Positions 46,595-58,539 of a stretch of 64,000 nt of DNA are shown here, one piece after another (position 1 is the stretch's first letter; each line of letters starts with the position of its first letter). Source of the stretch: Hordeum vulgare subsp. vulgare. Lineage: Eukaryota > Streptophyta > Magnoliopsida > Poales > Poaceae. Below the pieces are notes generated by a model. It did not search any database. It was not told the DNA's origin and saw only the letters and a list, made by a program, of their open reading frames with translations. The DNA is taken from assembly GCF_904849725.1 (NCBI RefSeq), contig NC_058524.1:348995823-349059822 (forward strand). The letters are read 5' to 3'. Position numbers and translations under genes: made by a program.

Positions 46595-47706
46595 TAGATC
46601 CAACACAAGTGTCACTCCGAGGCCTACGGAGGACACCACGCTAGAGGTAGAACTGCACACAAGGTATTACAATATGGTTTTTATTAGCCTACTCTCTTCA
46701 AGGATGCCCGTAAGTTTGTCTTCTCTTGTGATGAATGTCAAAGAATAGGTAATATTAGTAGACGTCAGGAAATGCCTATGAATTACTCTCTTGTTATAGA
46801 ACCATTTGATGTTTTGATTCTAGTTGCTCTTGATTTTTTTACTAAGTGGGTAGAAGCTATTCCAACTAGTAGAGCTGGTCATAACACTTCTATTAAAATG
46901 TTGAAAGAAGTTATTTTCCCTAGATTTGGAGTCCCTAGATATTTAATGACTCATGGTGGTTCACCCTTTATTCATGGTGCTTTTAGTAAATTGCTTGCTA
47001 GGTATGATGTTAATCATAGAGTTGCATCTCCTTATCATCCTCAGTCTAGTGGGCAAGTAGAATTGAGCAATAGAGAAATAAAATTGATCTTGCAAAAGAC
47101 AGTTAGTATATCTAGAAAGAATTGGTCTAAGAAACTTGATGATGCATTATGGGCTTATAGAACCACTTACAAAAACCCTATCGGTATGTCTCCATATAAA
47201 ATGGTTTATGTTAAAGCATGCCACTTACCTTTAGAGCTAGAACATAAAGCTTATTGGGCAATTAAAGAGCTTAACTATGATTTCAAACTTGCTAGTGAGA
47301 ATAGGTTATTTGACATTATCTCACTTGATGAATGGAGAACCCAACCCTACGAAAATGCCAAGTTGTATAAAGAAAAGGTTAAGAGATGCATGATAGAAGG
47401 ATACAAAAGCGTGAACTCAATGTAGGTGATCATGTCGTGCTATGCAACTCTCGTTTAAGCTTTTTTGAAGGAAAACTTCTCTCTAAAGGGGGAGGTCCTT
47501 ACATTATTAAGGAAGTACATCGTTCCGGTGCCATCAAGATCAACAACAACGAAGGAACAAATTCGAAGGTGGCAAATGGGCAAAGAATCAAACATTATAT
47601 CTCAGGTACTCCCATAAATGTTGAAACTAATATTATCAATACCATAACTCTGGAAGAGTACATTAGGGAGACCTATGAGAACGTCTCGGACTCCGAAAAG
47701 GAATAG
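46595..47706 (+). pseudogene. pol: Element A integrase (catalytic residues lost)
   Basis: The zinc region (SCDECQRIGNI) is followed by VIEPFDV joined directly to a TKWVEAIP segment. About 18 residues present in element D, including the first catalytic Asp (GFDYMGPF), are deleted. The second catalytic Asp is His (LMTHGGS versus LMTDGGS). The Glu ([10 protein letters not shown]) remains. The C-terminal part (GPYIIKEVHRSGAIKINN) is in another frame and ends at 47706. It cannot be an active integrase. Confidence 0.88.
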
Positions 47707-48033
47707 GTACGTGCTACGGTAAGCAAACCGACTCCAAAACATTTTCAATGGCAATTTTTACCATTTTTAGAATATTTAAAAAACCAGGAAAATTTGAAGC
47801 AGTCTGAAGCATTCACGAGGAGGCGACACGCCCGGGGGGCGCGACCTACCCCCTAGACGCGCCCTGTAGGCTTGTGGCCACCCGGTGCACCCTCCGGACT
47901 CCATTTTCTTGTGGAAGACTCCTCTGGGTTAGCCAAAATTCATTATATAATCTGCCAAAGGTTTTGACCTCTGTATCTCGGCAATATCTCATGTTTTCAT
48001 TTCGAGCTGTTTTTGTAACAGATTTAGACCAAC

Positions 48034-48558
48034 ATGACGTCTTCAAGTTCTTTGATGGACAAGTTCTTTGAGAGGGTCATCAATCCCTACCTTCCGGAGA
48101 TGCTCCAACACCCTCCAACCAGTGAGATGGAGGAGGGGGTGCTGCACATCCGTGATGTTAAGGGGCCAAAGAAGACCGGAAGCATGGAGACAAGGCTCGA
48201 AGCACTGGAGCAAAAAGTCTTCAAGTGCCAAGGGATGGTGGAACGAGGACTTAATGCTAATCACCTGATGATCACGGAGTTTACCCATAAGCACAATCTA
48301 GACACCAAGGACCTCTGGGATCACATCTTCAAGATTTACGAGAAAATCAAGCACCTCCAAGCCCAGATCTATGACCTGCAAAACCAAAACTGTGAGTACG
48401 AATATAGATTTAAGAAAATGAGTTTGGCTGCAGGCTTGAGGATCCCGGAGAGTAGTTCATCTTTTTATGATGGTGCACCCATGCCTTGGAAGATGGAGGA
48501 CAAACCTTCTACCTCACCAACAACTCCAGCATCACCACCTCCTATGGAAGACAACTGA
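48034..48558 (+). CDS. Element A extra ORF downstream of pol (unknown coiled-coil protein)
   Basis: An intact 174-codon frame (MTSSSSLMDKFFERVINPYL) follows the integrase by about 330 bases on the same strand. It has a mid-region rich in Lys/Glu/Leu heptads (about residues 55-130), then LAAGLRIPESSSSFYDGAPMP and a Pro/Ser/Thr-rich tail. No transmembrane segment is seen, so an envelope function is unsupported despite the env-like position. A homologous N-terminal half occurs in element D (55851-56075). It is the only undamaged frame of element A. Confidence 0.65.
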   Translation: MTSSSSLMDKFFERVINPYLPEMLQHPPTSEMEEGVLHIRDVKGPKKTGSMETRLEALEQKVFKCQGMVERGLNANHLMITEFTHKHNLDTKDLWDHIFKIYEKIKHLQAQIYDLQNQNCEYEYRFKKMSLAAGLRIPESSSSFYDGAPMPWKMEDKPSTSPTTPASPPPMEDN

Positions 48559-50178
48559 ACACATGGGTATGGGCACTCCCCTTGGCTTGTGCCAAGCTTG
48601 GGGGAGGTGCCCCTGTATCGTATCACCATCACACCTTTTTACCTTTTTTTGTTTTTATTTCTTCGTTCGATTTTTCGGTTATATCTTGATCTAGTAGAAT
48701 AAAGTTTTAGTGTGACCTAGTTTTAAGTTTTTATGTTTGTTCCCCCTATGTAAGCAAGTCCAAGAGTTATATAAAAAAGAGTAGTTTTCAATTGAGGGCT
48801 TTGCTTGCTTGGTATGATCTAAAGAAAAAATAAATAGAAAGAAGTATAGAATAAAAGCAATAGAGCATACATAATGCTCTTATGGGGAGTGATGACTTCA
48901 CATATAAAAAGTATGTTGATTGAAATTTCTTGTGAGCTGAAAAACATAGCTATTGGTCATTGTTGCGATTAAAAGGAAGTAATAAATAAATAGAGGTTCA
49001 CATAATATATTATCTTAGACATCTTTTATGATTGTGAGCACTCATTAAAATATTATATGCTAAAAGGTTGATGTTCGACAAGGAAGAAAACATAATTAGT
49101 TATGCTTGCTTATTTCCAAATAGAAGTTATATTGTTGTAGATCCTTCAAAATGAATCGCGTGCTTCCAACTCATATTGGCCAAAAGAAACTCATGCACCA
49201 AGTAGAGATACTACTTGTGCATCCAAAACCCTTTAACCCAGTTTTGCCTTGAGAGTCCACCATACCTACCTATGGATTGAGTAAGATCCTTCAAGTAAGT
49301 TTTCATCGGTGCAAGCAATAAAAATTGCTCTTTAAATATGTGTGGTTTATTAGTGCGAGCAAAATAATCTTTATACGAACTTGTGATATAGAAGAAATAA
49401 AAGCAACGCACTACATAATAAAGTTCTTTAACACAAGGGGCAATATAAAGTGACATTTTTTGCATTAAGAGATTGTGCATCCAACTAAAAAAGCACATGG
49501 CAACCTCTGCTTCCCTCTGCGAAGGGATTATCTATTACTTTTACTTTTTAGTACTTACCTTAATGCAAGAGTCGTGGTGATTTTCACCATTTCCTTTATT
49601 TCGCCTTTATCTTTTGGCAAGTGTCATGTGTTGGGGAATGATCTAGATAAATATATCCACTCGGATGTGGGTGATCATGAGTTATTATTGTTCATATTAC
49701 CCTTGAGGTAAATAGTTGGGAGGAAAAACTAAAAGCCCCTATATTTTGATATTACCCTTGAGGTAAATGGTTGGGAGGCAAAACCAAAAGCCCCTATCTT
49801 TCTATGTGTCCGATTGAAGCTTTGACCTCATAGGTACCGCGTGAGTGTTAGCAATTATGAAATACTATAAGATGATTGAGTATGTGGATTTTCTTTACAA
49901 GATCTTATATTGATTCTTTCCTACTTTGCGATAAATTGGAATTGCTTCAGTGACTGAAATCATAGTTTGTTAGTTCTCAATAGAGTTCTTGATTCATACT
50001 TTACGTCATGAATGAATTGTTACTTCAGTATAAGATATTTCTCTCAATATGTATTATTGTTCTAAAGATAATCATGATGCCTTCATGTCCATATTTTATT
50101 TTATCGACACCTCTATCTCTAAACATGTCGGCATATTTAATGATCTCGGCTTTCGCTGGAGGACAAGCGAGGTATAGG
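48559..50178 (+). other. Element A 3' non-coding region
   Basis: AT-rich sequence shared with element D between the extra ORF and the 3' LTR. It contains a 55-bp tandem duplication (49694-49748 and from 49749) holding ATATTACCCTTGAGGTAAAT and AAAGCCCCTAT, which is single in element D. No gene is seen. Confidence 0.6.
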
Positions 50179-50189
50179 CTTGGGGGAGT
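50179..50189 (+). other. Polypurine tract of element A
   Basis: A G-rich run CTTGGGGGAGT immediately precedes the 3' LTR, as expected for plus-strand priming. Confidence 0.65.
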
Positions 50190-51643
50190 TGATATGTCCA
50201 TTTTGCATCATGCTTTTATATCAATATTTATTGCATTATGGGATGTTATTACACATTATGGTACAACACTTATGCCTTTTCTCTCTTATTTTACAAGATT
50301 TACATGAAGAGGGAGAATGCCGGTAGCTAGAATTCTGGACTAGAAAAGGAGCAAATCTGAGAGACCTATTCTACACAGCTCCAAAAGTCCTGAAAAGTTA
50401 CGGAGAATTGTTTTGGAATGTATAAAAAAATGGGTGAAAGAAATACCGGAGGGGTCCCACCTGGTGGCCACAAGCGAGCGGACGCGGCCTACCCCCCTGG
50501 CCGTGCCCTGCAGGCTTGTGGGCCCCCTAGTAGGCCTCCAGTGCCCATCTTCTCCTATGTGAAGGGTTTTGACCTGGAAAAAATCATATCAGACCTTTCG
50601 GGACGCGACGCCACCATCTTGAGGCGGAACTTCGACAGAACCATTCTAGAGCTCCGGCGGAGCTATTCCGCCGGGGAAACTTCCCTCCCGGAGGGGGAAA
50701 CCGAAGCCAACATCATCACCAACGATCCTCTCATCGAGAGGGGATCAATCTCCATCAACATGTTCATCATCACCATCTCCATTGCTAGTAGTGTTAATTA
50801 CTCCTTGTAGTTAATGCTAGTTCGTTTATTTGGTGGATGATCATATGTTCAGATCCTTAATGATTATTAACACTCCTCTGATCATGAATATGAATATGCT
50901 TTATGAGTAGTTACGTTTGTTCCCGAGGACATGGGATAAGTCTTGTTATAAGTAATCATGTGAATTTGGTATTCGTTCGACATTTTGATAAGTTATATGT
51001 TGTCTCTCCTCTAGTGGTGTCATGTGAATGTTGACTACATGAAATTTCAGCATTATTTGTGCCTAGAGGAAGGTATTGGGAAGTAATAATTAGATGATGC
51101 GTTGTTAGAGTGACAGAATCTTAAACCCTAGTTTATGCGTTGCTTCGTAAGGGGCTGATTTGGATACCTATGTTTAATGCTATGGTTAGGTCTATCTTAA
51201 TTCCTATTTCGTAGTTGCACATGCTTACGAGAGATGTTAATCATAAGTGGGAGGTTTGACCAAGTAAGGGCAGCATCCACGTGTCGGTCCACTCACATAT
51301 CAATTATCAAAGTAACAAACGTGAATCATATGAGCATGATGAAAACTAGCTTGACATAAATTCCCATGTGTCCTCAGGAGCGCTTTTCTTTATATAAGAG
51401 TTTGTCCAGGCTTGTCCTTTGCTACAAAAAGGATTGGGCCAGCTTGTTGCACCTTAGTTACAATTGTTACTTGTTACCCGTTAGAAATTACCTTATCACA
51501 AAACTAAATGTCACCGATAATTTCAGTGCTTGTAGAGAATACCTTACTGAAAACAGTTTGTCATTTCCTTCTGCTGCTTGTTGGGTTCAACATTGTTACT
51601 TATCAAAAGGACTATGATAGATCCATACACTTGTGAGTCATCA
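50190..51643 (+). repeat. 3' LTR of element A
   Basis: 1454 bp from TGATATGTCC to GAGTCATCA. By eye it differs from the 5' LTR at many sites and lacks ~75 bp present there. Confidence 0.9.
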
Positions 51644-53070
51644 TAGATCCTCGAGTCGCTTCCGCCATCCGTTGTTAGAAATCAAGTTTGCACTAAGCTA
51701 TATCAAGGATGTTTCCATGAGCGAATAAAGATCTTGGGGCTGGTGATGAAACAAGGATTATTTTCTGGGATATTCTGTCCCAGAAAACCGGCCCTCACAC
51801 ATACTGGTGGACTAGTACACCAAAGTGGCAGACTTCAAACTCCAGTCCCAAATTGGCCAAGATTTGTATGACAGAGATAGTAAGACAACACGAAGTTCCA
51901 TGATATATTCTATTATATAGAGGAAAACAATTCACATCAAAGTTTTGGGAGGAGTTGCACGAATCAAAAGGAATTGGACTGGAATTTAGCACAACTTTGC
52001 CCCCACAAACCGACATGGTTGTTGCCCAGTGGGAACTAGGGTACACGGCCTATGTGCCGATGGCCGGGAGGATGACGCGCTGGCCAACCCAGGGAAGACG
52101 ACCCTATCTTGGCCGCTTAGGAGGAAGCTGCCTCGTGAGGGGTATGTCTCATGAGGCCCCTAGCTATTGGTCCAAATTTTGCCGGAGCTGTTGTGTGCCA
52201 GGCCGCCATGCGAGGCCCTTCCCATAGGGCCGCCTCATGATACTTGGCACGCGTTGCCAGCCATGGGGCCTCTTGCCTATCACATGGGTGATGCGCCAGT
52301 GTGTATGGAGAGGACGGATGTTGTGCCAGCCGGCACAAACAGAGAGGATTTCCTCTTTGGTTATTAAGGTGCAACGCTAGCTTCCCCCCTTCCCCCCAAA
52401 AGCAAGCCAGTAAAGCTAATCATTTTGGTGATAGAAGATTAGGATGGATAGGTGTGCCAGGGCAAAGGTCATCGCCGAGCCGACGACCGCGTCAAAGAGA
52501 CTTCTTTCTCACGCGAAGACCACCTTTAGTCAGGATTAGCCTGGTTCCTGCCCCCTTCCAACTGCCGCTATGTATGATGATATTTCCTATGTGTTTATGA
52601 ATAAAGATTGTCCTTGTACATTGTCAATGATGTGTATCAACAAGTACGTGACTTGTTTGTGAGACTATGCATTGTATGATGACTGTCCTAAATGGTACTT
52701 AATCGAAAGTCTTGTGTGTATGTGCAACCATTCAGATTAGCATATGACACCATAGATGGTTCAGTCTCACTAACCATGTAGCATTGGATGCTAGCCAGAT
52801 AATATGGACTCAAAAAAGATCTGGTCAGATTCGACGTAGTCGGATCTGAGTCTAGATAAGTTATGAGTTGGACAGACCCAACTATGAGACACAGTGATAG
52901 GTCATCAATGAGTCTCTAGAAAAACATACGTTCTATGTCCTAAGACCTGAGCTAGCGCATTTACTCACGATGGTGACAGTCTTGCCTTGGGCCGACCAAA
53001 CGCTACTGCATGACTGGGCAGTTACAAAGGTAGGTTTCGGGCTTGTCCAGACCCATGCTGGGATACATGG
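51644..53070. other. Host segment between elements A and D, unassigned
   Basis: This continues the DNA before 28141. It includes a GC-rich part (52020-52560), ending with GAATAAAGATTG near 52600, that could be an old LTR. No gene, terminal repeat or known family was recognised. Confidence 0.35.
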
Positions 53071-53075
53071 TCGAG

Positions 53076-54599
53076 TGATCACCCACAAGTATAGGGGATC
53101 TATCGTAGTCCTTTCGATAAGTAAGAGTGTCGAACCCAACAAGCAGCAGAAGGATCTGACAAGTGGTTTTCAGCAAGGTAATATCTGCAAGCACTGAAAT
53201 TATCGGTAACAAGTAGTTGTGTGGTGAGATGATTCGTAGCAAGCAACAAGTAACAAAAGTAACAACGGTGCAGCAAAGTGACCCAATCCCTTTTGTAGCA
53301 AGGGACAAGCCTGGACAAAGTCTTATAGGAGGAAAAACGCTCCCGAGGGCACACGGGAATTTCTGTCATGCTAGTTTTCATCATGTTCATATGATTCACG
53401 TTCGTTACTTTGATAATTTGATATGTGGGTGGACCGGTGCTTGGGTATTGCCCTTACTTGGACAAGCATCCCACTTATGATTAACCCCTCTCGCAAGCAT
53501 CCACAACTACGAAAGAAGAATTAAGACAAAGTCTAACCATATCATTAAACTAGTGGATCCAAATCAGCCCCTTACTAAGCAACGCATAAACTAGGGTTTA
53601 AGCTTCTGTCACTCTAGCAACCCATCATCTACTTACTACTTCCCAATACCTTCCTCTAGGCCCAAATAATGGTGAAGTGTTATGTAGTCGACGTTCACAT
53701 AACACCACTAGAGGAAAAACAACATACAACACATCAAAATATCGAACGAATACCAAATTCACATGACTACTATTAGCATGACTTATCCCATGTCCCGAGG
53801 AACAAAAGTATCTAATCACAAAGCATAATAATATTCATGACGAGAGAGGTAATGAGTAGCATCAAGGATCTGAGCATAAACTCTTCCACCAAATAATCCA
53901 ACTAGCATCAACTACAAAGAGTAATTAACACTACTAGCAACCTTACAAGTACCAATCAGAGTCGCGAGACGGAGCTTGGTTACAAGTGATGAACTAGGGT
54001 TTGGAGATGAGATGGTGTTGATGAAGATGTTGATGGTGATGAGTCCCCTATGATGAGAGGAGTGTTGGTGATGACGATGGCGATGATTTCCCCCTCTGGG
54101 AGGGAAGTTTCCCCAGCAGGATCGTCCTGCCGGAGCTCTAGATTGGTTATGCTCAAGTTCTGCCTCGTGGCAGCAGCGAATCCTCCGAAAAGCCTCCTCC
54201 TGAATTTTTTCGGAACGAAACCCTTCATATAGCAGAACAGGGGAGCCAGTGGGCCAGCAGGGAGCCCACAAGCCCCCTAGGCGCGACCAGGGGGGTGGCT
54301 GCGCCTAGCAGGCTTGTGGCCACCTGTTGGCGCCCCTCTCGCACTTCTTCGGCCCAGTATTTTTTATATATTCCCAAAAAAATCCACGTTGATTTTCACG
54401 GCTTTTGGAGTTGCGCACAATAGGCATCTCAAACTTGCTCCTTTTTCAGGCCAGAATTCCAGTTGCCGACATTCTCCCTCTTCATGTAAACCTTGCAAAA
54501 TAAGAGAGAAAAGGCATAAGTATTGTACAATGAAGTGAAATAACAGCCCAAAAATCAATAAATATCAACATGAAAGCATGATGCAAAATGGACGTATCA
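53076..54599 (-). repeat. 3' LTR of element D
   Basis: 1524 bp. The minus strand starts TGATACGTCCATTTTGCATC and ends GTGGGTGATCA. It is related to the element-A LTRs throughout. Confidence 0.88.
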
Positions 54600-55850
54600 A
54601 CTCCCCCCAGCTTAGACCTCGCTTGTCCTGAAGCGAAAGCCGAGCTCAAAAAATATGCCCGCATGTTTAGGGAGAGAGGTGTCGACAAAACAAGACACGA
54701 ACATACATGCATCATGATCATGATTAGAACAACAATACCAACATATAATCTCTCATGCTAAAGTGAAAATTCGTTCACAAAGTAAAGTATGGATCAAGAA
54801 CCTTGCCGAGAATTAGCAACCGATAGCCTTTAGTCATTGAAGCAATTGCAATTTATCACAACATCAGAAAGTGTCAAATAAGAGCTTGTAAAGCAAATCC
54901 ACATATTCAATCATCTTTTCGTTCTCTACAATTGCTACAACTCACGTGGTACTCATGAGATCAAAGTTTCAGCTGAACACACAAAAAGATAGGGGCTTCT
55001 AGTTTTGCCTCCCAACTGCTTACCTCAAGGGTAATGTCAACAATAATAATTCATGAATGCTTACCTCCAAGTTGACATATGAATATAGATCTTTCCCTAG
55101 CATATGACGTGAGCCAACATAAAGGTGAAACAAGGAATTGGTGAAGATCACCATGACTCTTTCAAGGGCAACAAGTAAAGGTACAAGATAGGCCCTTCGC
55201 AGAGGGAAGCAGAGGTTGTCATGCGCTTTTGAGGTTTGGATGTGTGTCCTCTTAGTGCGGAGGAACGTCACTTTATATTGCCTCATGTGATAAAGAACTT
55301 TATTATGCAGTCTGTAGCTTTTATGTCTTCCTCATCACAGGTTCATACAAAGCTTATTTTCCACACACTAATAGACCATACATATCAGGGAGCAATTTTT
55401 ATTGCTTGCACCGATGACAACTTACTTGAGGGATCTTATTAAATCCATAGGTAGGTATGATGGACTCTCATGGCAAAACTAGGTTGAAGGTTTATGGATG
55501 CACAAGTAGTATCTCTACTTGGTGCAGGAGTTTTGGCTAATATGAGGTGGAAGCAATCGTCACATGCTAAGGGATCTCTAATCATATAACATTGTTCGGA
55601 ACCAAGCAAACACAATTCATTATGTTGTCTTCCTTGTCCAACGTCTACTTCTAAGCATGCAATAGTTTAGTGAGTGTTCACAATCGTAGATGGTGTCAAA
55701 GATGATGTATTTATATGTGAACCTCTCCTTCTTTATCACTTCCTATTAATTGCAACAATGACAAAGGTCTTCGTTTGTCTACCCTCAACAAGTTTCAATC
55801 AACATTCTTTTTATATGTGAAGCCATCACTTCCCATAATCAAAGAGTGTC

Positions 55851-56075
55851 TTAGTTGAGTCCATGCACCACCATCCCTTGGCACTTGAAGACTTGTTGCT
55901 CCATTGCTTCGAGCCTCGCCTCCACGCTTCTGATCTTCTTGGGCCCCTCAACATCACGGATGTGCAACATCCCCTCACGCATCTTGATAGATTGAGGGTG
56001 TTGAAGCACTCCCGTGAGGTAGGGATTGATGACCTTCTCGAAGATCTTGTCCTTCGGAGCTTTTGGGGACGTCAT
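55851..56075 (-). pseudogene. Element D extra ORF, truncated by deletion
   Basis: 74 codons matching the first 74 of the element-A extra ORF: DKIFEKVINPYLTGVLQHP, MLHIRDVEGPKK and EQQVFKCQGMV. The sequence then jumps to what corresponds to about 48886 in element A, so roughly 600 bp, including the coiled coil and Pro-rich tail, are deleted. The surviving part also lies downstream of pol on the element's sense strand. Confidence 0.7.
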
Positions 56076-56385
56076 AGCAATCTAGATCTGCAGCAGAAAC
56101 AGGCTCGAAACGAAAACAAAGGAATTTCGTGTGATACGCGGGTCAGACCTTATGGGAGAATATATAATGATTTTTTCCAGACCAGAAGGAGTACTCCGCA
56201 CGGAAACAAAGTCCGGGAGGCACACGAGGTGGCCACAAGCCCCACAGGCGCAGCCAAGGGGTGGGCCCACGCCTGGCAGGCTTGTCGCCTCCTCGCGCGC
56301 TTTCCGGACTACTTCCAATTTTTCTATTTTTTCAAAAATTCCAAAACGGAGAAAAATTCCTACTGGAAAAGTTTTGGAATCTGTT

Positions 56386-56626
56386 TTATACCTCTTCGTT
56401 TTCGGAGTGTGAAACGGGCTGATAAATATCCCTTAGGTATTCTTCTGGAGTTATGGTATTGATGATATTGCTTTCAACATTTATGGGAGTACCTCGGATA
56501 TAATGCTTGATTCTGTGCCCATTTAAGACTCTCGGACAATAACCTTCCGTGTTGTTGATCTTGATAGCACCGGAACGATATACTTCCTCAACAATATAGG
56601 GACCTTCCCATTTAGAGAGAAGCTTG
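56386..56626 (-). pseudogene. pol: Element D Pol C-terminus, cut off by the solo LTR
   Basis: The frame contains the WEGPYIVEEVYRSGAIKINN and RGTPINVESNIINTITPEEY blocks that end integrase in this family, with a stop at 56386. It joins the frame at 62022 across the insertion with no net shift once one GCTTG copy is discounted. Confidence 0.9.
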
Positions 56627-58158
56627 TGTAATGCCCCAAGTGTATAACCTTCCCTTTTTGGAACCTTCTTCATGTGGGTCCAACTTTTCATGGACATGAG
56701 AGCTATCTGTGTTATGATTTCATGTATGTCATCTTGTTATTCTTCCTTGCATGCATGCATGCCATATTATATCTTGTCCATGTCCTTGTGTTGTTGCATT
56801 GTGTTATTATGAGGTCATGTGATGCTTGTGATTTTATGTGGTGGTGTGAGATGTGTAGCTTGAGTGGAGATTGCATGTGTTAGTAGGAGCAACCTTGTGA
56901 TTTGCTTAGGTTTTAAAAACCCTTCCCTCTCCCTTTTATTCCAAGCTCAAGATTCACTTGAGCCTACCCTGATTTAAAAATGCCCAAGTGCTAGCTTTGT
57001 TTTGTGGTGAATTGGAGATGTGAATTGCTATTTTGGAAAACATGTTTTAAAGGTGCAAATAACTACAAAACAGATCAACAAATGCTGTTTTGTAAATATT
57101 TATTTGCCCCTAATATTTCTTTTCCATTTTATTCAAATAGGCCATGATTTATCATGACCAGGGGTATTTTTGCTTTGTTTTTAACCCCAATAGATTTAGT
57201 TGTGCTTTATTTCCTTCTCTGGTTTTTCCTGTTAATAGAATAAACCCCCAGGGTTTATTTCCTTCTATGTTGCGCCACCCAGTGGGCTTACTCCCATAGG
57301 CCGACCCATCTCTTCCCTCCTTCGCGCTAGAGCCCAGCTCCCACGACCTCCTTCTCCTTCAGACGATGTTTCCACCCCTGCCTCCTTTCCGTCAGGCCAG
57401 CAGAGAGAGCGTGTTGCCGCCGTGAGGCACAGACGTTGAGGACCCCCCATATAACATGGGCATCCGTGCCTCCCCCTTCCTAGGGTTCCTCCTCTTCCAT
57501 CTACCGCCTCCACTCCATTCCCCATCTCCCTTCTCCCCCAAAGGTGTGTCTCTGCAGCTCGAATCAGAGAGCGGAGAGAAGCACCGCCGGCGTCAACCCC
57601 TGCATCCGCCGTCGTCCGGCGCAGCCACCATGTCCAGGGGCACGGGAGAGGTGCCCGCGCCCCATTCCCGTCCTCGGCGAGGCCGGGGAGTGACCTCACC
57701 GACGGCCAGCTCGTCGTCAACGCCTCGGCCCCGCTACTCTCCTTCTTCTTCCTCGGTTCTACATCGGCCTGCAGCAGAACCCCTTCGGCGCGTCTTCTTC
57801 CCCTCCAGCGTCTCCTCCAAGCAGATCGGGTTTCTCCTTCTTCCCTAGGTGAGCACGTTCACCTCCTCCTCCCTTCTCCCTCGATGGATCCGACGTGACG
57901 TTGTGTGTGTGTTCCTGTCCCGAGCAGAAGCAGGCTGTGTGCGTGTCTTGTGCATGAGTGTGCTCTATTTAGTTGGAGTGCTGGTGTTGGTGCACGTAGG
58001 GTAGTGTAGTAGTAACAATAGGTGCTCGTCTCCGTGGCGCGGCGCAGCAGCAGCAGCAGAGCATGCCCGGCAGCCTCCCTGTCGTCGGCGTTTCTCTGTA
58101 GGCAGAGCAGGGGCTTGCAGTAGGTTACCTAGAGGGTTACCTCCCCTCTGTCAGACAC

Positions 58159-58230
58159 CGTAGGGTAGCGCATTGGTATGTATCTGTGTGTGTGTTCTCG
58201 TGAGGTTCAGGGTTAGAGTCCCAGGGGTTG
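58159..58230 (+). other. tRNA-like module 1 in solo LTR 2
   Basis: A-box-like TAGCGCATTGG (58166-58176) and B-box-like GGTTAGAGTCC (58211-58221) start 45 bases apart. The arms do not form a clear cloverleaf. Confidence 0.45.
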
Positions 58231-58322
58231 CACACCCTCCCCCCTTTGCATTTCATTTTCGGGCAGTAGTAGCACAGCAGAACAGTTTCATCTGAATTAT
58301 TTCCCCTGTACTGTCAAGCACT

Positions 58323-58392
58323 AGGCCTCTAGCAGAGTGGTTTGGGTGTGTAGGTAGTACCGTGGGATCCAGGGTTTGATTCCCCCTCAACA
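58323..58392 (+). other. tRNA-like module 2 in solo LTR 2
   Basis: TAGCAGAGTGG (58330-58340) and GGTTTGATTCC (58373-58383) match the A-box and B-box consensus and start 43 bases apart. A T-run (CTTTTTTATTTTTG) follows within about 15 bases, as a Pol III terminator would. Confidence 0.5.
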
Positions 58393-58539
58393 CGCTTTTT
58401 TATTTTTGTTGCTTTCTTGCTGTTTTCTTCTTGTGTTTGCTAGATGTGGTGCTATGGTATTTCAACAGCATGTGGTATTTATTTTTTCTCCTCTCAAGTA
58501 CAGCTTGTGTTGCCTAGTGTTGTAGCTAGTTGTGATGTA

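Larger units (their letters stand above)
28141..51643 (+). mobile_element. Element A: old Ty3/Gypsy (Athila-type) retrotransposon, split by element B
   Basis: The 5' LTR begins CGATATGTCCATTTTGCATC at 28141, is broken at 28625, resumes at 41917 and ends at 42954. The 3' LTR is 50190-51643. The primer-binding site is TGGCACCGTTGCCGGGGA (42966-42983), and the polypurine tract GCTTGGGGGAGT precedes 50190. A 5-base duplication GAGAT (28136-28140) versus TAGAT (51644-51648) fits with one mismatch. Gag, protease, RT-RNase H and integrase are all present but full of stops and indels. An extra sense ORF follows pol, in the place where Athila elements carry an env-like ORF. Many LTR differences show this copy is older than element B within it. 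Confidence 0.85.

Noticed and set aside
57265..57848. Overlapping 130- and 151-codon frames in the GC-rich block of solo LTR 2
   Set aside because: They lie on opposite strands over the same bases with low-complexity Ser/Pro/Arg content. The plus frame ends in a stop right at the possible splice donor, so at most this is an untranslated exon.
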